Below are positions 47,416 through 56,009 of a stretch of 64,000 nt of DNA, piece by piece. Origin of the DNA: Candidatus Zixiibacteriota bacterium (GTDB taxonomy: Bacteria > Zixibacteria > MSB-5A5 > GN15 > FEB-12); contig JAJRQO010000028.1 of the NCBI GenBank assembly GCA_024280215.1, forward strand, positions 1 through 64,000, read 5' to 3'. The position numbers and the translations under genes are program-made. Position 1 is the stretch's first letter. Each line of letters begins with the position of its first letter. Below the pieces are notes generated by a model. The model did not search any database. It saw only the letters and a program-made list of their open reading frames with translations, and was not told the origin of the DNA.

Positions 47416-48278
47416 GCTTCACCTCGTTGTTTCAGTAATTTAAACTGAACAAATGAAAAGAGTGCAACAATAACAAACAAAATATATGCCGCCGCTGATG
47501 CATACCCAAAATTAAACTTCGTTGTCAGCCCAGCCTCATATATAAAATAAACCATTGTTGAAGTCTCAAATTTCCCTTGTGTCATCACAAATATTTCTAC
47601 AAAAACCTGAAATGATTTAATTGAGTTAATCACTAAAATAAAAAGTGCCACAGGCTTTAACATGGGAAGGGTTATAGAGAAAAATTGACGAACAACTCCA
47701 GCACCTTCTATCTTAGCAGACTCATACAACTCCTGAGGTATCGCTTTTAAGCCTGCTAAAAATATCAGCATATAATAACCAACCGCCATCCAAACATCCA
47801 TTGCCATTATCGAAAATAGAGCAGTAGAGCTATCAAGCAAAAAGCCATGTTGTGGAACAGTAAAACCTAACATCTCAGCAAGGAGTGCGATATACCCTCC
47901 ACGTTGAAAAAGATTTGTAAAAATTAGTGCGATGACAACCATAGAGGTAATCGATGGGAGGAAAAAACCTGCCCGAAAAAGTCCCCGACCTTTAAATTGT
48001 TTATTGACAAGCAGAGCTAAAAGAAGAGCAATAATCGTCGTAAACGGAATCGTACCAATTACAAAAATTGCCGTATTTTTAAGGGCAACTAAAAATGCCT
48101 CATCAGTTAATAATGTTTTGTAATTATCAAAGCCAACCCATTCATATGTTTTTGATAGGAGGCGTTTATTCGTAAACCCAACAACAAAAGAATAAATAAT
48201 AGGATAGAGCCAAAACAGCAACAGCGTGACAATCCAGGGGAGAGCAAGAAAAAGTGCTGTTGTTTTTTTTTGTTTCAT
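47409..48278 (-). CDS. ABC sugar importer permease (MalF-like)
   Basis: 289 residues. The N-terminal helix ALFLALPWIVTLLLFWLYPI and the EAA loop ESAKIEGAGVVRQFFSITLP are as in MalF/UgpA-type CUT1 permeases. It starts three bases after the binding-protein stop. Substrate not readable from the sequence; likely an oligosaccharide or glycerol phosphate type compound. Confidence 0.92.
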   Translation of the reverse strand: MKQKKTTALFLALPWIVTLLLFWLYPIIYSFVVGFTNKRLLSKTYEWVGFDNYKTLLTDEAFLVALKNTAIFVIGTIPFTTIIALLLALLVNKQFKGRGLFRAGFFLPSITSMVVIALIFTNLFQRGGYIALLAEMLGFTVPQHGFLLDSSTALFSIMAMDVWMAVGYYMLIFLAGLKAIPQELYESAKIEGAGVVRQFFSITLPMLKPVALFILVINSIKSFQVFVEIFVMTQGKFETSTMVYFIYEAGLTTKFNFGYASAAAYILFVIVALFSFVQFKLLKQRGEAW

Positions 48279-48281
48279 ATA

Positions 48282-49487
48282 TTACCGTAAAGCTTCAATT
48301 TTCTTTCGAGCTTCAAAAAGAGCAGTCGCAGGTTGACCATCACCAAACAAAGCATCCTCTACAGCTTTTTCAATTATTTCTTCATAAATAACCCAGTTTG
48401 GGTCAACTGGAGGATAATTGGCAAGTCTCAGTTGTTTGATGAACGTTTGTAAATGTCTATTGGAAGTAAAATATTCATCTTCGGTTGCTTTATTACTTGA
48501 TGGGTTTGCAGAACGATTCGCCTTACAAAACTTCACTTGATTGGCTGGAGAAGTTAAAAACTCTACAAATTTTTGTGCCGCTTCTTTTTTATCAGAGCTG
48601 TTATTAATCGCTAAAAACTCACCACCCATAAATGAACGACCAGGGTATTTTTTCCCAGGAATTAAAGTTGATACCAATTTAAAATCTAATTTTTCATTAT
48701 CGATACGTTTTAATAACCAGTCTCCTGAAATTACAAAACCAACTTTCCCCTGTAAGAAGGCATCTTCAATACCTCGTTGCTTTGCGACAAATCCACATGA
48801 GTCGTGCAATTCTTTATAATAATTTAAAGCGTTTACGGCATAGTCAGAGGCGAGTAGACAAAGACGGTTATCATCGGAAAATATCTGAGCACCAAACGAC
48901 CAAAAGAAAGGAAGGTACTTTTTGTACAAGCGATGTTTTTCTGGAGCATTGGAACCAAATCCATATATCTTTTTTGATAATGAATCTACTTTATAAACAG
49001 CTTCTCTAAATTGATCAAACGTAACTGGAGCAAATGTCGAATCATATCCAGCTCTATTTAAAAGATCTCGATTGGCAAACAAAACTCGAGTCCCTAAAAA
49101 CCAAGGCTTGGCATATACTTTATCTTGAAATGTCGACATCTCCCAACCTTGAATATCAGACTTGATTGCATCATCGCTTTTATACTCAGCCAGATGTCCA
49201 TTCACAGCAAATTCAGCTATCCAATCAGAACCAAGTTCGACGACATCTGGACCATTCCCGGAGGCAAATGCGATTACTATTTTTTCATGACCATTTGCCC
49301 AAGTCAAATCTGTCAACTCGACTTCAATATCTGGATTGGCGTTTTCAAAATCTGATACTATTTCTTCTATAACAGGTTTAATTGTTGGGTCAGTCCAAAA
49401 CTGCCACCAACTGATTGTTGTCTTTGCCGAGAGTAACTGTGATTGTAAAACTATAAGTGTTACTGTGAGTACTATCTTTTTCATCAT
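48282..49487 (-). CDS. extracellular sugar-binding protein (family 1)
   Basis: 401 residues. The signal peptide is VLTVTLIVLQSQLLSAKTTI. The mature part begins ISWWQFWTDPTIKPVIEEIV and has the family-1 solute-binding pattern (FASGNGPDVVELGSDWIAEF, FLQGKVGFVISGDWLLKRID, EAAQKFVEFLTSPANQVKFC). There is no lipobox Cys, so it is free in the periplasm. First gene of the importer operon. Confidence 0.92.
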   Translation of the reverse strand: MMKKIVLTVTLIVLQSQLLSAKTTISWWQFWTDPTIKPVIEEIVSDFENANPDIEVELTDLTWANGHEKIVIAFASGNGPDVVELGSDWIAEFAVNGHLAEYKSDDAIKSDIQGWEMSTFQDKVYAKPWFLGTRVLFANRDLLNRAGYDSTFAPVTFDQFREAVYKVDSLSKKIYGFGSNAPEKHRLYKKYLPFFWSFGAQIFSDDNRLCLLASDYAVNALNYYKELHDSCGFVAKQRGIEDAFLQGKVGFVISGDWLLKRIDNEKLDFKLVSTLIPGKKYPGRSFMGGEFLAINNSSDKKEAAQKFVEFLTSPANQVKFCKANRSANPSSNKATEDEYFTSNRHLQTFIKQLRLANYPPVDPNWVIYEEIIEKAVEDALFGDGQPATALFEARKKIEALR

Positions 49488-49612
49488 TTATTCCTATTCA
49501 TTTTGTTTCCATGAAAATATCATCATTTCACGAAAATGTAAATATAAAATTTGACAATATTATAACAAAAGCCCTCTGAACAAGCTACCAGTATGTAAAA
49601 TTTAACCCTAAA

Positions 49613-49673
49613 TGAGTCATTGCGAGTCGAGAGAATCCGCTTTAGCGGAAGAACGAGACGTGGCAATCTCATA
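49613..49673. repeat. dispersed element GTCATTGCGAG ... GTGGCAATCTCAT
   Basis: The ends carry inverted ATTGC / GCAAT and the middle a perfect TCCGC-ttta-GCGGA hairpin. The GTCATTGCGAG ... GGCAATCTC frame is known to me as a common dispersed intergenic repeat in environmental bacterial genomes. Only one copy lies in this window. Confidence 0.6.
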
Positions 49674-49714
49674 CTGAACAGCTTACAACCTTCATGCTAC
49701 TCAAATTACAATCT

Positions 49715-49739
49715 GTCATACTGAGCTTGTCGAAGTATG
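49715..49739. repeat. dispersed repeat GTCATACTGAGCTTGTCGAAGTATG
   Basis: An imperfect palindrome with CATACT / AGTATG arms around GAGCTTGTCGA. Related copies lie at 52871-52907 (CATACTGAG...GTCGAAGTAT) and 61253-61276 (CACCCTGAGCTTGTCGAAGGG), where both arms change together and pairing is kept. Confidence 0.75.
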
Positions 49740-49817
49740 CTCAAATAAGAAAAACGGTCAAAAACTTTCCCCACATTTTTTGTTGAAAATAATTTGTTCA
49801 TTATATATCATTTATAC

Positions 49818-50624
49818 ATGTCTACAATAATTATAGCTCAAGCATTTATTAGTACCGATAGAACTGGTGTTTTTATCATTTCCATTATCGCAATTCTTAT
49901 CGTATTATACACGACATATTTTAGAAATAATAAAAAGCCGTTCACTATTAGGAAAATAAATGGACTTCAGGCGGTCGAAGATGCTATCGGTCGAGCAACC
50001 GAAATGGCACGCCCACTCCTCTATACCCCAGGATGGGGGGGAGACATACAACGACCGACAACAATTGCTTCAATGAATATTCTCAGTTTTGTTGCTGAAA
50101 AAACCGCTCAATATGATTGCGATTTAGTTTTTCCTACCCATGACCCCGTTATTATGTCTGTCGCACAGGAAGTTGTCAAAGAAAGTTATTCCCGCACAGG
50201 TTACCCTGACAGGTATAAAGAAGATAATATCTCCTATGTCTCATCATCACAATTTGGCTATGCCGCTGCAGTTGACGGTATCATCAGTCGCACAAAACCG
50301 GCATCAATTTTTCTCTTAGGTACATTCGAGGCAGAGTCACTTATCTTAGCCGAAACAGGTAATTCTATCAATGCAATCCAAATAGCAGGAACCGACTCAA
50401 CTATTCAGCTTTCGTTTTTTATTGTGGCATGTGACTATACATTAATTGGCGAAGAGCTCTTCGCCGCTTCAGGATATTTAAGCGGTAACAAATCAATCCT
50501 TGCATCTGTACAAGCACAAGACATGATGAAAGTCGCAATTGGGCTATTTGTCGTCATAGCAACGATATGGGCAACAGTTGAATCGCTGAGTGGCAATCCA
50601 CTTTCTAATTGGTGGAATTTCTAA
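49818..50624 (+). CDS. membrane protein of DUF6754 type, gene 1 of unknown cassette
   Basis: About 268 residues from ATG 49818 (TTG 49794 is also possible). TM1 is VFIISIIAILIVLYTTYF. A soluble domain follows with EDAIGRATEMARPLLYTPGW, GGDIQRPTTIASMN, DLVFPTHDPVIMSVAQE and FGYAAAVDGIISRTKPASIF, and a C-terminal helix ends the protein (VAIGLFVVIATIWATVESLS). The ARPLLYTPGWGGDIQ motif matches what I know as DUF6754, a family without known function. Its stop overlaps the next start (TAATG). I can offer no function. Confidence 0.72.
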   Translation: MSTIIIAQAFISTDRTGVFIISIIAILIVLYTTYFRNNKKPFTIRKINGLQAVEDAIGRATEMARPLLYTPGWGGDIQRPTTIASMNILSFVAEKTAQYDCDLVFPTHDPVIMSVAQEVVKESYSRTGYPDRYKEDNISYVSSSQFGYAAAVDGIISRTKPASIFLLGTFEAESLILAETGNSINAIQIAGTDSTIQLSFFIVACDYTLIGEELFAASGYLSGNKSILASVQAQDMMKVAIGLFVVIATIWATVESLSGNPLSNWWNF

Positions 50625-51244
50625 TGAACCGCCAAATTCCTCTTGTTGTCTGTTTCTCATTTGGGCTGATGATGTTTTTGCAATATTTTTCAACTCACAC
50701 AGTCGCTCGAAGCCTTAACTTAGCAATTTTAGATTACTGGCAAATTATTTTCGCTTTCACGCTCATCCTTGGAGTTGTCAGTTATATTAAAGTAAACATG
50801 ACAAAAATATCACGAGGTATTGACCGTCCTTATCTCATCGTAGGGCTTATTGGTATGATTTCCATGCCTATCATGGCTCTTATCTGGGGTATCAAAGCCG
50901 ACTCACCATTTATGTGGATGTTTGAAAATGTACAAGCACCGATGGCATCAACCGTTTTTGCACTCCTCGCATTTTTTGTCGCATCGGCATCATTTAGAGG
51001 ATTTAGAGCAAGGTCAACTCAGGCATCAATTCTCTTAGGAGCCGCACTTATAATTCTGCTCTCTCGCTCTAATCTTCCAATTCCGTATGCGGAAAACCTT
51101 TCTGAATTTGCCGATTGGATTCGCAATTATCCGTCGATGACTGCCCGTCGTGCAATCCTTATTGGCATTGGACTTGGCTCATTGACAACTTCACTTCGTG
51201 TTTTATTAGGTATTGAACGAACTTGGCTGGGAGGAGAAAATTAA
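50624..51244 (+). CDS. polytopic membrane protein, gene 2 of unknown cassette
   Basis: About 206 residues from ATG 50624, overlapping the previous stop (TAATG). Roughly six hydrophobic helices are seen (IPLVVCFSFGLMMFLQYF, WQIIFAFTLILGVVSYIKV, YLIVGLIGMISMPIMALIWG, PMASTVFALLAFFVASASFR and others). A conserved-looking FRGFRARSTQASILLGAALI and GIGLGSLTTSLRVLLGIERT lie near the C-terminus. No family is recognised; it may form the membrane core of the cassette. Confidence 0.72.
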   Translation: MNRQIPLVVCFSFGLMMFLQYFSTHTVARSLNLAILDYWQIIFAFTLILGVVSYIKVNMTKISRGIDRPYLIVGLIGMISMPIMALIWGIKADSPFMWMFENVQAPMASTVFALLAFFVASASFRGFRARSTQASILLGAALIILLSRSNLPIPYAENLSEFADWIRNYPSMTARRAILIGIGLGSLTTSLRVLLGIERTWLGGEN

Positions 51245-52050
51245 TGCACTTGCTCCCAAGACATTTTGTTTTTATCGGACTCTTTCTACTTATCGGAATT
51301 ACTATGGCATTAGACATTGACGTAGACGTCAAAGTCTCGCCATACACAAAACAGATGCATGCCTATATTGATTCAATCCCCGAAGGCTCAACCGTAATTA
51401 TGTCATTTGACCATGAAGCCTCATCGCTACCAGAAATAAGACCGATTGCTTTAGCTATGTTGCGTCATGCCTTCTCTAAAAATATAAAACTAATCGGCGT
51501 CTCTCTTTACCCTGAGGGTACTCTGATCGGATATCGCCTGATGAACAATATTGGCAAGGAATATAACAAAACCTACGGAGATGATTTTGTCTATCTCGGT
51601 TTCCGTCCTCAATATATTGCGGCTATTCTTTCAATGGGGGAATCAATCGAGAAGACGTTCCCACAAGACTATCTCGGCTACCAATACAATGCAATACCGA
51701 TGCTTACATCAATAACAAATTACGACGACATCAATTGTGTTATATCAATCGCCGACGGTTCCCTCACAACACATTGGATTGAATATGGTGGACAGTTCGA
51801 CATCAAAATCCTCGGAGCCGTTACAGCCGCTATGGTCACAACCTACGACCCATACTTGTCGTCAAATCAGATGACTGCAATGATTGGTGGTTTGCGTGGT
51901 GCTGCTGAATATGAAAAACTATTCGGCATGAAGGGGGGAGGAGCAAGAGGAATGTTAGCTCAATCCGCCGCTCATCTCTATGTTATCTTCTTAATTGTTC
52001 TTGGCAATATCTTCTACTTTCGTTCTCGTAAGAAAGGAGCCAAAAACTAA
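51244..52050 (+). CDS. membrane-anchored alpha/beta protein, gene 3 of unknown cassette
   Basis: 268 residues from ATG 51244 (TAATG overlap with gene 2). An N-terminal helix (FVFIGLFLLIGITMALDI) and a C-terminal helix (LYVIFLIVLGNIFYFRSRKK) flank a soluble domain. It has Rossmann-like strands and helices: EGSTVIMSFDHEASSLPEI, SKNIKLIGVSLYPEGTLIGY, VYLGFRPQYIAAILSMGESI, INCVISIADGSLTTHWIEYG. The plan TM-soluble-TM is the same as in gene 1, suggesting the two soluble domains face the same side and may pair. No family known to me. Confidence 0.7.
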   Translation: MHLLPRHFVFIGLFLLIGITMALDIDVDVKVSPYTKQMHAYIDSIPEGSTVIMSFDHEASSLPEIRPIALAMLRHAFSKNIKLIGVSLYPEGTLIGYRLMNNIGKEYNKTYGDDFVYLGFRPQYIAAILSMGESIEKTFPQDYLGYQYNAIPMLTSITNYDDINCVISIADGSLTTHWIEYGGQFDIKILGAVTAAMVTTYDPYLSSNQMTAMIGGLRGAAEYEKLFGMKGGGARGMLAQSAAHLYVIFLIVLGNIFYFRSRKKGAKN

Positions 52051-52664
52051 TGGACATTTCAACAATCGTCGCTGGACTCCTTACTCTGATAATTTTTTCT
52101 TTCTTATACAAAGACAACCCTTTTTACAAAATGGCTGAATCACTATTAATTGGCGTTTCTATCGGCTATGTTCTTGTTATCACATGGTCGAACACCCTCA
52201 TGGACATGCTTTTTGAACCTCTGTTTCAATCGGGTAAATTAATACTTCTAATTCCTTTCCTCTTAGGTCTGCTTATGCTCGGTCGCTTCTCAAATAAAAC
52301 CGCCGCACTCTCACGTATTCCTATCGCCGTCATGATTGGTTCTGGAGCGGGTATCGCCATCCCGACCATGTTATACAATCGAACCATCAAACAACTTACC
52401 GCATCTGTCATGCCACTTTTTTCACCAGATGGTACTTTCAACTTTGCGGGTATTGTTGTCATTATTGGACTGCTTTCAACCTTAGCATATTTCTATTTTA
52501 GTCGTGAACACAAAGGGAAGTTTGGTCTTTTCGCTAAAGTTGGCACATACTTCCTGATGATATTTTTTGGTACCACATTTGGTTACACCGTAATGTCTCG
52601 TATGTCTACCTTTATCGGACGCATGGAATTTCTCCTCTCCGACTTCCTCAAAATCACACAGTAA
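52050..52664 (+). CDS. polytopic membrane protein, gene 4 of unknown cassette
   Basis: 204 residues from ATG 52050 (TAATG overlap with gene 3). Six or so helices are visible: IVAGLLTLIIFSFLYKDN, LLIGVSIGYVLVITWSNTLM, LILLIPFLLGLLMLGRFSNK, VMIGSGAGIAIPTMLYN, FAGIVVIIGLLSTLAYFYFS and YFLMIFFGTTFGYTVMS. No recognised family. Complements gene 2 as a second integral membrane subunit. Confidence 0.72.
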   Translation: MDISTIVAGLLTLIIFSFLYKDNPFYKMAESLLIGVSIGYVLVITWSNTLMDMLFEPLFQSGKLILLIPFLLGLLMLGRFSNKTAALSRIPIAVMIGSGAGIAIPTMLYNRTIKQLTASVMPLFSPDGTFNFAGIVVIIGLLSTLAYFYFSREHKGKFGLFAKVGTYFLMIFFGTTFGYTVMSRMSTFIGRMEFLLSDFLKITQ

Positions 52665-52669
52665 CTCCA

Positions 52670-52798
52670 ATGACCTGCCCAAAATGCAAAACTGCAATGG
52701 TTGAAGAAAAACGCTCTTTCCACAAACAACGAAAATGGATTTGTCCAAAATGCAAACATGTTCGTTTCCAGCAATTCAAAAAACTCCCCAAAAAGTGA
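52670..52798 (+). CDS. 42-residue zinc-ribbon protein
   Basis: Starting five bases after the stop of cassette gene 4, the frame encodes MTCPKCKTAMVEEKRSF then HKQRKWICPKCKHVRFQQ and ends in a basic tail. Two CPKC knuckles 24 residues apart form a minimal zinc ribbon. Basic flanks suggest RNA or DNA contact. Its position makes it a likely fifth member of the operon. Confidence 0.65.
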   Translation: MTCPKCKTAMVEEKRSFHKQRKWICPKCKHVRFQQFKKLPKK

Positions 52799-52870
52799 TT
52801 ATTTTCAAATAACTTTTTGAATATATTCCCGTACACTCAGTATATCTTTTATTAGTAAATATAACGTATC

Positions 52871-52907
52871 AATGAGTCATACTGAGCGGAGTCGAAGTAT
52901 ACTCATT
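52871..52907. repeat. dispersed palindrome CATACTGAGCGGAGTCGAAGTAT, overlapping a false gene start
   Basis: Outer arms AATGAGT / ACTCATT are perfect and enclose the repeat core. The translated repeat (MSHTERSRSI) is what an automatic gene caller would put at the N-terminus of the DUF72 protein; it is repeat DNA, not protein. Confidence 0.75.
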
Positions 52908-52919
52908 AAGGAATTACAT

Positions 52920-53705
52920 TTGGAACTAAACAACACATGCGACATTCGCATTGGCACATCAGGATACAGCTTTGCCGACTGGAAAGATAACTTCTACCCC
53001 TTAAATATTGACAAAGGGAAGATGCTTGACCATTACGTGCAGTACTTTGAAACCGTTGAAATCAACTCGACCTACTACCGCATCCCTCATCCTGCGGTCA
53101 TGCACAATATCGTAAAAAAAGCACCTAACAATTTTGATTTTATCATTAAAGTTCCCCAATCGTTTACTCATCGACGAGTTGACATTGATAAAGATATTCA
53201 TGATTTCAACCTATCAATACAACCGTTTATCGACCAAGGAAAACTCTCTGGTCTTCTGGCACAATTCCCATATTCGTTTAAATTCTCACAAAATGGTCTC
53301 GAATATATTTCAATCCTCAAACAAGCGATGGCACCTCATCCTTTGTTCGTCGAATTCCGTCATAATGGATGGGTCAACAGAAAGATGTACAACCATCTCA
53401 AAAAAGACAATATCGGCTATGTCGCAGTTGATGAACCTGATCTAAACGGTCTCCTTAAACCCGACGCTTTCGCCACAACTGATACCGCCTACATACGACT
53501 GCACGGGCGAAACAGCGAACAATGGTGGAATGGGGGAGACCTTCGTTATAACTACAATTATTCAGAAACAGAACTTGTAGACTGGAGAGACAAAACTTTC
53601 AAACTCACCACAAAAGTTAAGAAAATATTTGTCTTTTTCAACAATTGCCACCACGGACAAGCTGCCAAAAACGCTTTGTTTTTTAAGGATATGTTGCAAC
53701 TGTAA
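52920..53705 (+). CDS. DUF72 family protein
   Basis: About 261 residues from TTG 52920, with AAGGAA upstream. The upstream ATG at 52872 lies inside a dispersed repeat and is rejected. The sequence IRIGTSGYSFADWKDNFYP, NSTYYRIPHPAVMHNIVKK, FDFIIKVPQSFTHRR, ARLHGRN-like YIRLHGRNSEQWW and YVFFNNCHHGQAAKNAL-type end are the DUF72 (COG1801) TIM-barrel family. Molecular function is not established. Confidence 0.9.
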   Translation: MELNNTCDIRIGTSGYSFADWKDNFYPLNIDKGKMLDHYVQYFETVEINSTYYRIPHPAVMHNIVKKAPNNFDFIIKVPQSFTHRRVDIDKDIHDFNLSIQPFIDQGKLSGLLAQFPYSFKFSQNGLEYISILKQAMAPHPLFVEFRHNGWVNRKMYNHLKKDNIGYVAVDEPDLNGLLKPDAFATTDTAYIRLHGRNSEQWWNGGDLRYNYNYSETELVDWRDKTFKLTTKVKKIFVFFNNCHHGQAAKNALFFKDMLQL

Positions 53706-53784
53706 TAAAACTTTTTTAGTTGATTTTAACTTAAACAAAACGTAAAATAATAACTTATATTATATAGAATAAGAGAAGAAATTT

Positions 53785-54714
53785 ATGCTATTAGAACTAA
53801 AAAACATCAGGAAAGAATACGAAGACAAAGTCGCCGTAGATTCACTTTCCCTTGAAATCCCCAAAGGGGTCATTTATGGCATCATCGGACCAAACGGTGC
53901 TGGTAAAACTACCACTATCCGCATGGTTATGAATATAACAGTTCCTGACTCGGGTGAAATTCTTTTTGAAAATAAGCCTGTCGATGAAACTTTTCGTGAC
54001 AGAGTTGGTTATCTCCCAGAAGAGCGTGGTTTGTACAAGAAAATGACCCTTATTGATGTGGTCTCGTATATGGCTGCTTTGAAAGATTTTTCTAAATCTC
54101 AAGTAAATGAGAAACTTGATTATTGGCTCAATAGAGTTGATTTGATTGACTATAAAGATAAAAAAGTCGAAGAACTTTCAAAAGGTATGCAGCAAAAATT
54201 ACAATTTATAACTACAATTATTCATGAACCAGAAATTATCATTCTCGATGAAATCTTCTCTGGACTTGATCCCATCAACATTGAAATTATCAAAGATATC
54301 CTCCTTGATTTAAAACGAGAGGGTAAAACTATATTGTTCTCCACCCATGTGATGGAACAAGCTGAAAAGCTGTGTGATAATCTCTGTATGATTTCACAAG
54401 GACAGAAAGTGTTAGATGGAACCCTTACTGACGTTAAATCACGATTTGGTAAAAACTCTATTCAGATTAATATAGATGGAGATGGTAAATTTATTAAAGA
54501 ACTCTCTGGTGTGAAATCATTTACCGAGTACAATAACTATATCGAAATTAAAATTGATAAAAATTCAGACACCAACCAAATTCTAAAATCTGTGGCTGAT
54601 AAAGTTATGGTCAAGCGGTTTGAAATCGTTGAGCCATCGTTGTACGAAATATTTATAGAAACTGCCAAAGCCGACCCGACAGACTTCAACGGAAATGGGG
54701 GACAGCATGCATAA
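53785..54714 (+). CDS. ABC exporter ATPase (NatA-like)
   Basis: 309 residues. Walker A GPNGAGKTTTIRM (about 36-48), signature EELSKGMQQKLQF, Walker B IIILDEIFSGLDPINIE and switch His in FSTHVMEQAEKL. The extended C-terminus (DUF4162-like) is typical of NatA-type ATPases. It pairs with the permease that begins inside its last codons. Confidence 0.93.
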   Translation: MLLELKNIRKEYEDKVAVDSLSLEIPKGVIYGIIGPNGAGKTTTIRMVMNITVPDSGEILFENKPVDETFRDRVGYLPEERGLYKKMTLIDVVSYMAALKDFSKSQVNEKLDYWLNRVDLIDYKDKKVEELSKGMQQKLQFITTIIHEPEIIILDEIFSGLDPINIEIIKDILLDLKREGKTILFSTHVMEQAEKLCDNLCMISQGQKVLDGTLTDVKSRFGKNSIQINIDGDGKFIKELSGVKSFTEYNNYIEIKIDKNSDTNQILKSVADKVMVKRFEIVEPSLYEIFIETAKADPTDFNGNGGQHA

Positions 54715-56008
54715 ATTTATGATAGTCTTCAAACATGAATATGCCCTAGTTGTAAAGAAAAAATCTTTTATAGTTGGACTTATATTAACTCCGCTATTGA
54801 TGGGGCTTATGATGTTTGCCCCTATTTTGATTGAAAAATTTAATGAAAAAAAGACCGAACACTTAGCAGTTATTGATCGAACTAACTTAGATATAGGCAA
54901 AAAATTTGTAGAAAATCTTGAAGTCTATACTCTTGATGATTCTGTTACTGCATCCTTTATAGTTGAAAACCTTTATGTAATTGATGCATTTGATGTTGAT
55001 GAATTTAACACTACTAAAGATTCTCTGAAAAATTTGATTTCTGAAGGTAACTTGAAATATTTAGTCGTTATAACTCCAGATGCCGTTACTACTGATACGG
55101 GTGTCTATGTTGTTGCAAGTAATGAAAATATCTCTGCTAATAGAAAATTCCGATGGCAATTAACGAAAGTTATTTCTTCACTTAGATTAGAAGCTTCAAA
55201 TGTCAATATCCCTATTGACTCCGTTTTAAACATGACACAACGTATTGACTTAATCGCAAAAGATTTAAAAGGTGTAACTGTGTCCTACGAAATTCAATTG
55301 TTTATTGCTATTGTTTTTGTAATGTTAATGTATATGTTAATTATACTGAATGGACAGATGGTGATGCGATCTGTCATAGATGAAAAAACTTCTCGTATTA
55401 TGGAAGTCTTGGTCTCATCGGTAACACCATTTCAACTGATGCTTGGAAAAATATTTGGACTTGGTGCAGCAACTCTTACTCAAGTTGCTATTTGGGTTAT
55501 AGCAGGTTATACTATCTTTGCCCTAAATCCAATTCAATCTACAATGCTTAATGGAATATTAACTCCGTTTTTACTCATCTTCATATTACTTTTTTTCATA
55601 CTTGGTTTTTTATTGTACTCTACGCTGTTTGCTCTCCTTGGATCGATAGTAGATACTGAAAAAGAAGCACAAAATTTCTTAGTTCCGATTATTATGTGTT
55701 TGATGGTTCCGGTGATGCTTAGTTCATTGATTATCGACGACCCTAATTCTTTAGTAGTGAGAATTATGTCTTTTATTCCGATGTTTACACCAACGACGAT
55801 GGTAATGAGGCTCAATTTTCTCTTTCCATCATTACCTAATAACAGCTTATTCCAACCCGCTGTTTTAGAAAGCATTTTGACATTAATTGTCTTAGCTGCT
55901 ACCGTTTTAGGTACCATTTGGTTAACATCTAAAATCTTTAGAATGGGTATCCTTATGCATGGTAAAAGAGCTACCTTACCTGAAATTATCAAATGGATTA
56001 GAAAATAA
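54707..56008 (+). CDS. ABC-2 permease (NatB-like)
   Basis: 433 residues from ATG 54707, with GGGGGA upstream; ATG 54695 would add four residues. The sequence KKKSFIVGLILTPLLMGLMM, a large extracytoplasmic loop, then NGQMVMRSVIDEKTSRIMEV and LLYSTLFALLGSIVDTEKEA identify a NatB/YhaP-type ABC-2 permease. It overlaps the ATPase gene by eight bases. The pair probably extrudes Na+ or a hydrophobic compound; substrate not shown. Confidence 0.92.
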   Translation: MHKFMIVFKHEYALVVKKKSFIVGLILTPLLMGLMMFAPILIEKFNEKKTEHLAVIDRTNLDIGKKFVENLEVYTLDDSVTASFIVENLYVIDAFDVDEFNTTKDSLKNLISEGNLKYLVVITPDAVTTDTGVYVVASNENISANRKFRWQLTKVISSLRLEASNVNIPIDSVLNMTQRIDLIAKDLKGVTVSYEIQLFIAIVFVMLMYMLIILNGQMVMRSVIDEKTSRIMEVLVSSVTPFQLMLGKIFGLGAATLTQVAIWVIAGYTIFALNPIQSTMLNGILTPFLLIFILLFFILGFLLYSTLFALLGSIVDTEKEAQNFLVPIIMCLMVPVMLSSLIIDDPNSLVVRIMSFIPMFTPTTMVMRLNFLFPSLPNNSLFQPAVLESILTLIVLAATVLGTIWLTSKIFRMGILMHGKRATLPEIIKWIRK

Positions 56009-56009
56009 A

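Larger units (their letters stand above)
49488..49793. other. intergenic repeat-bearing region
   Basis: About 300 bases between divergent genes. It carries two different short palindromic repeats, listed separately, and otherwise only AT-rich sequence that should hold the promoters of the sugar importer and of the membrane cassette. Confidence 0.5.

Noticed and set aside
52872-52919. ATG 52872 as the start of the DUF72 gene
   Set aside because: It lies in a dispersed palindrome and yields a repeat-derived peptide; TTG 52920 has a ribosome site and matches the family N-terminus.
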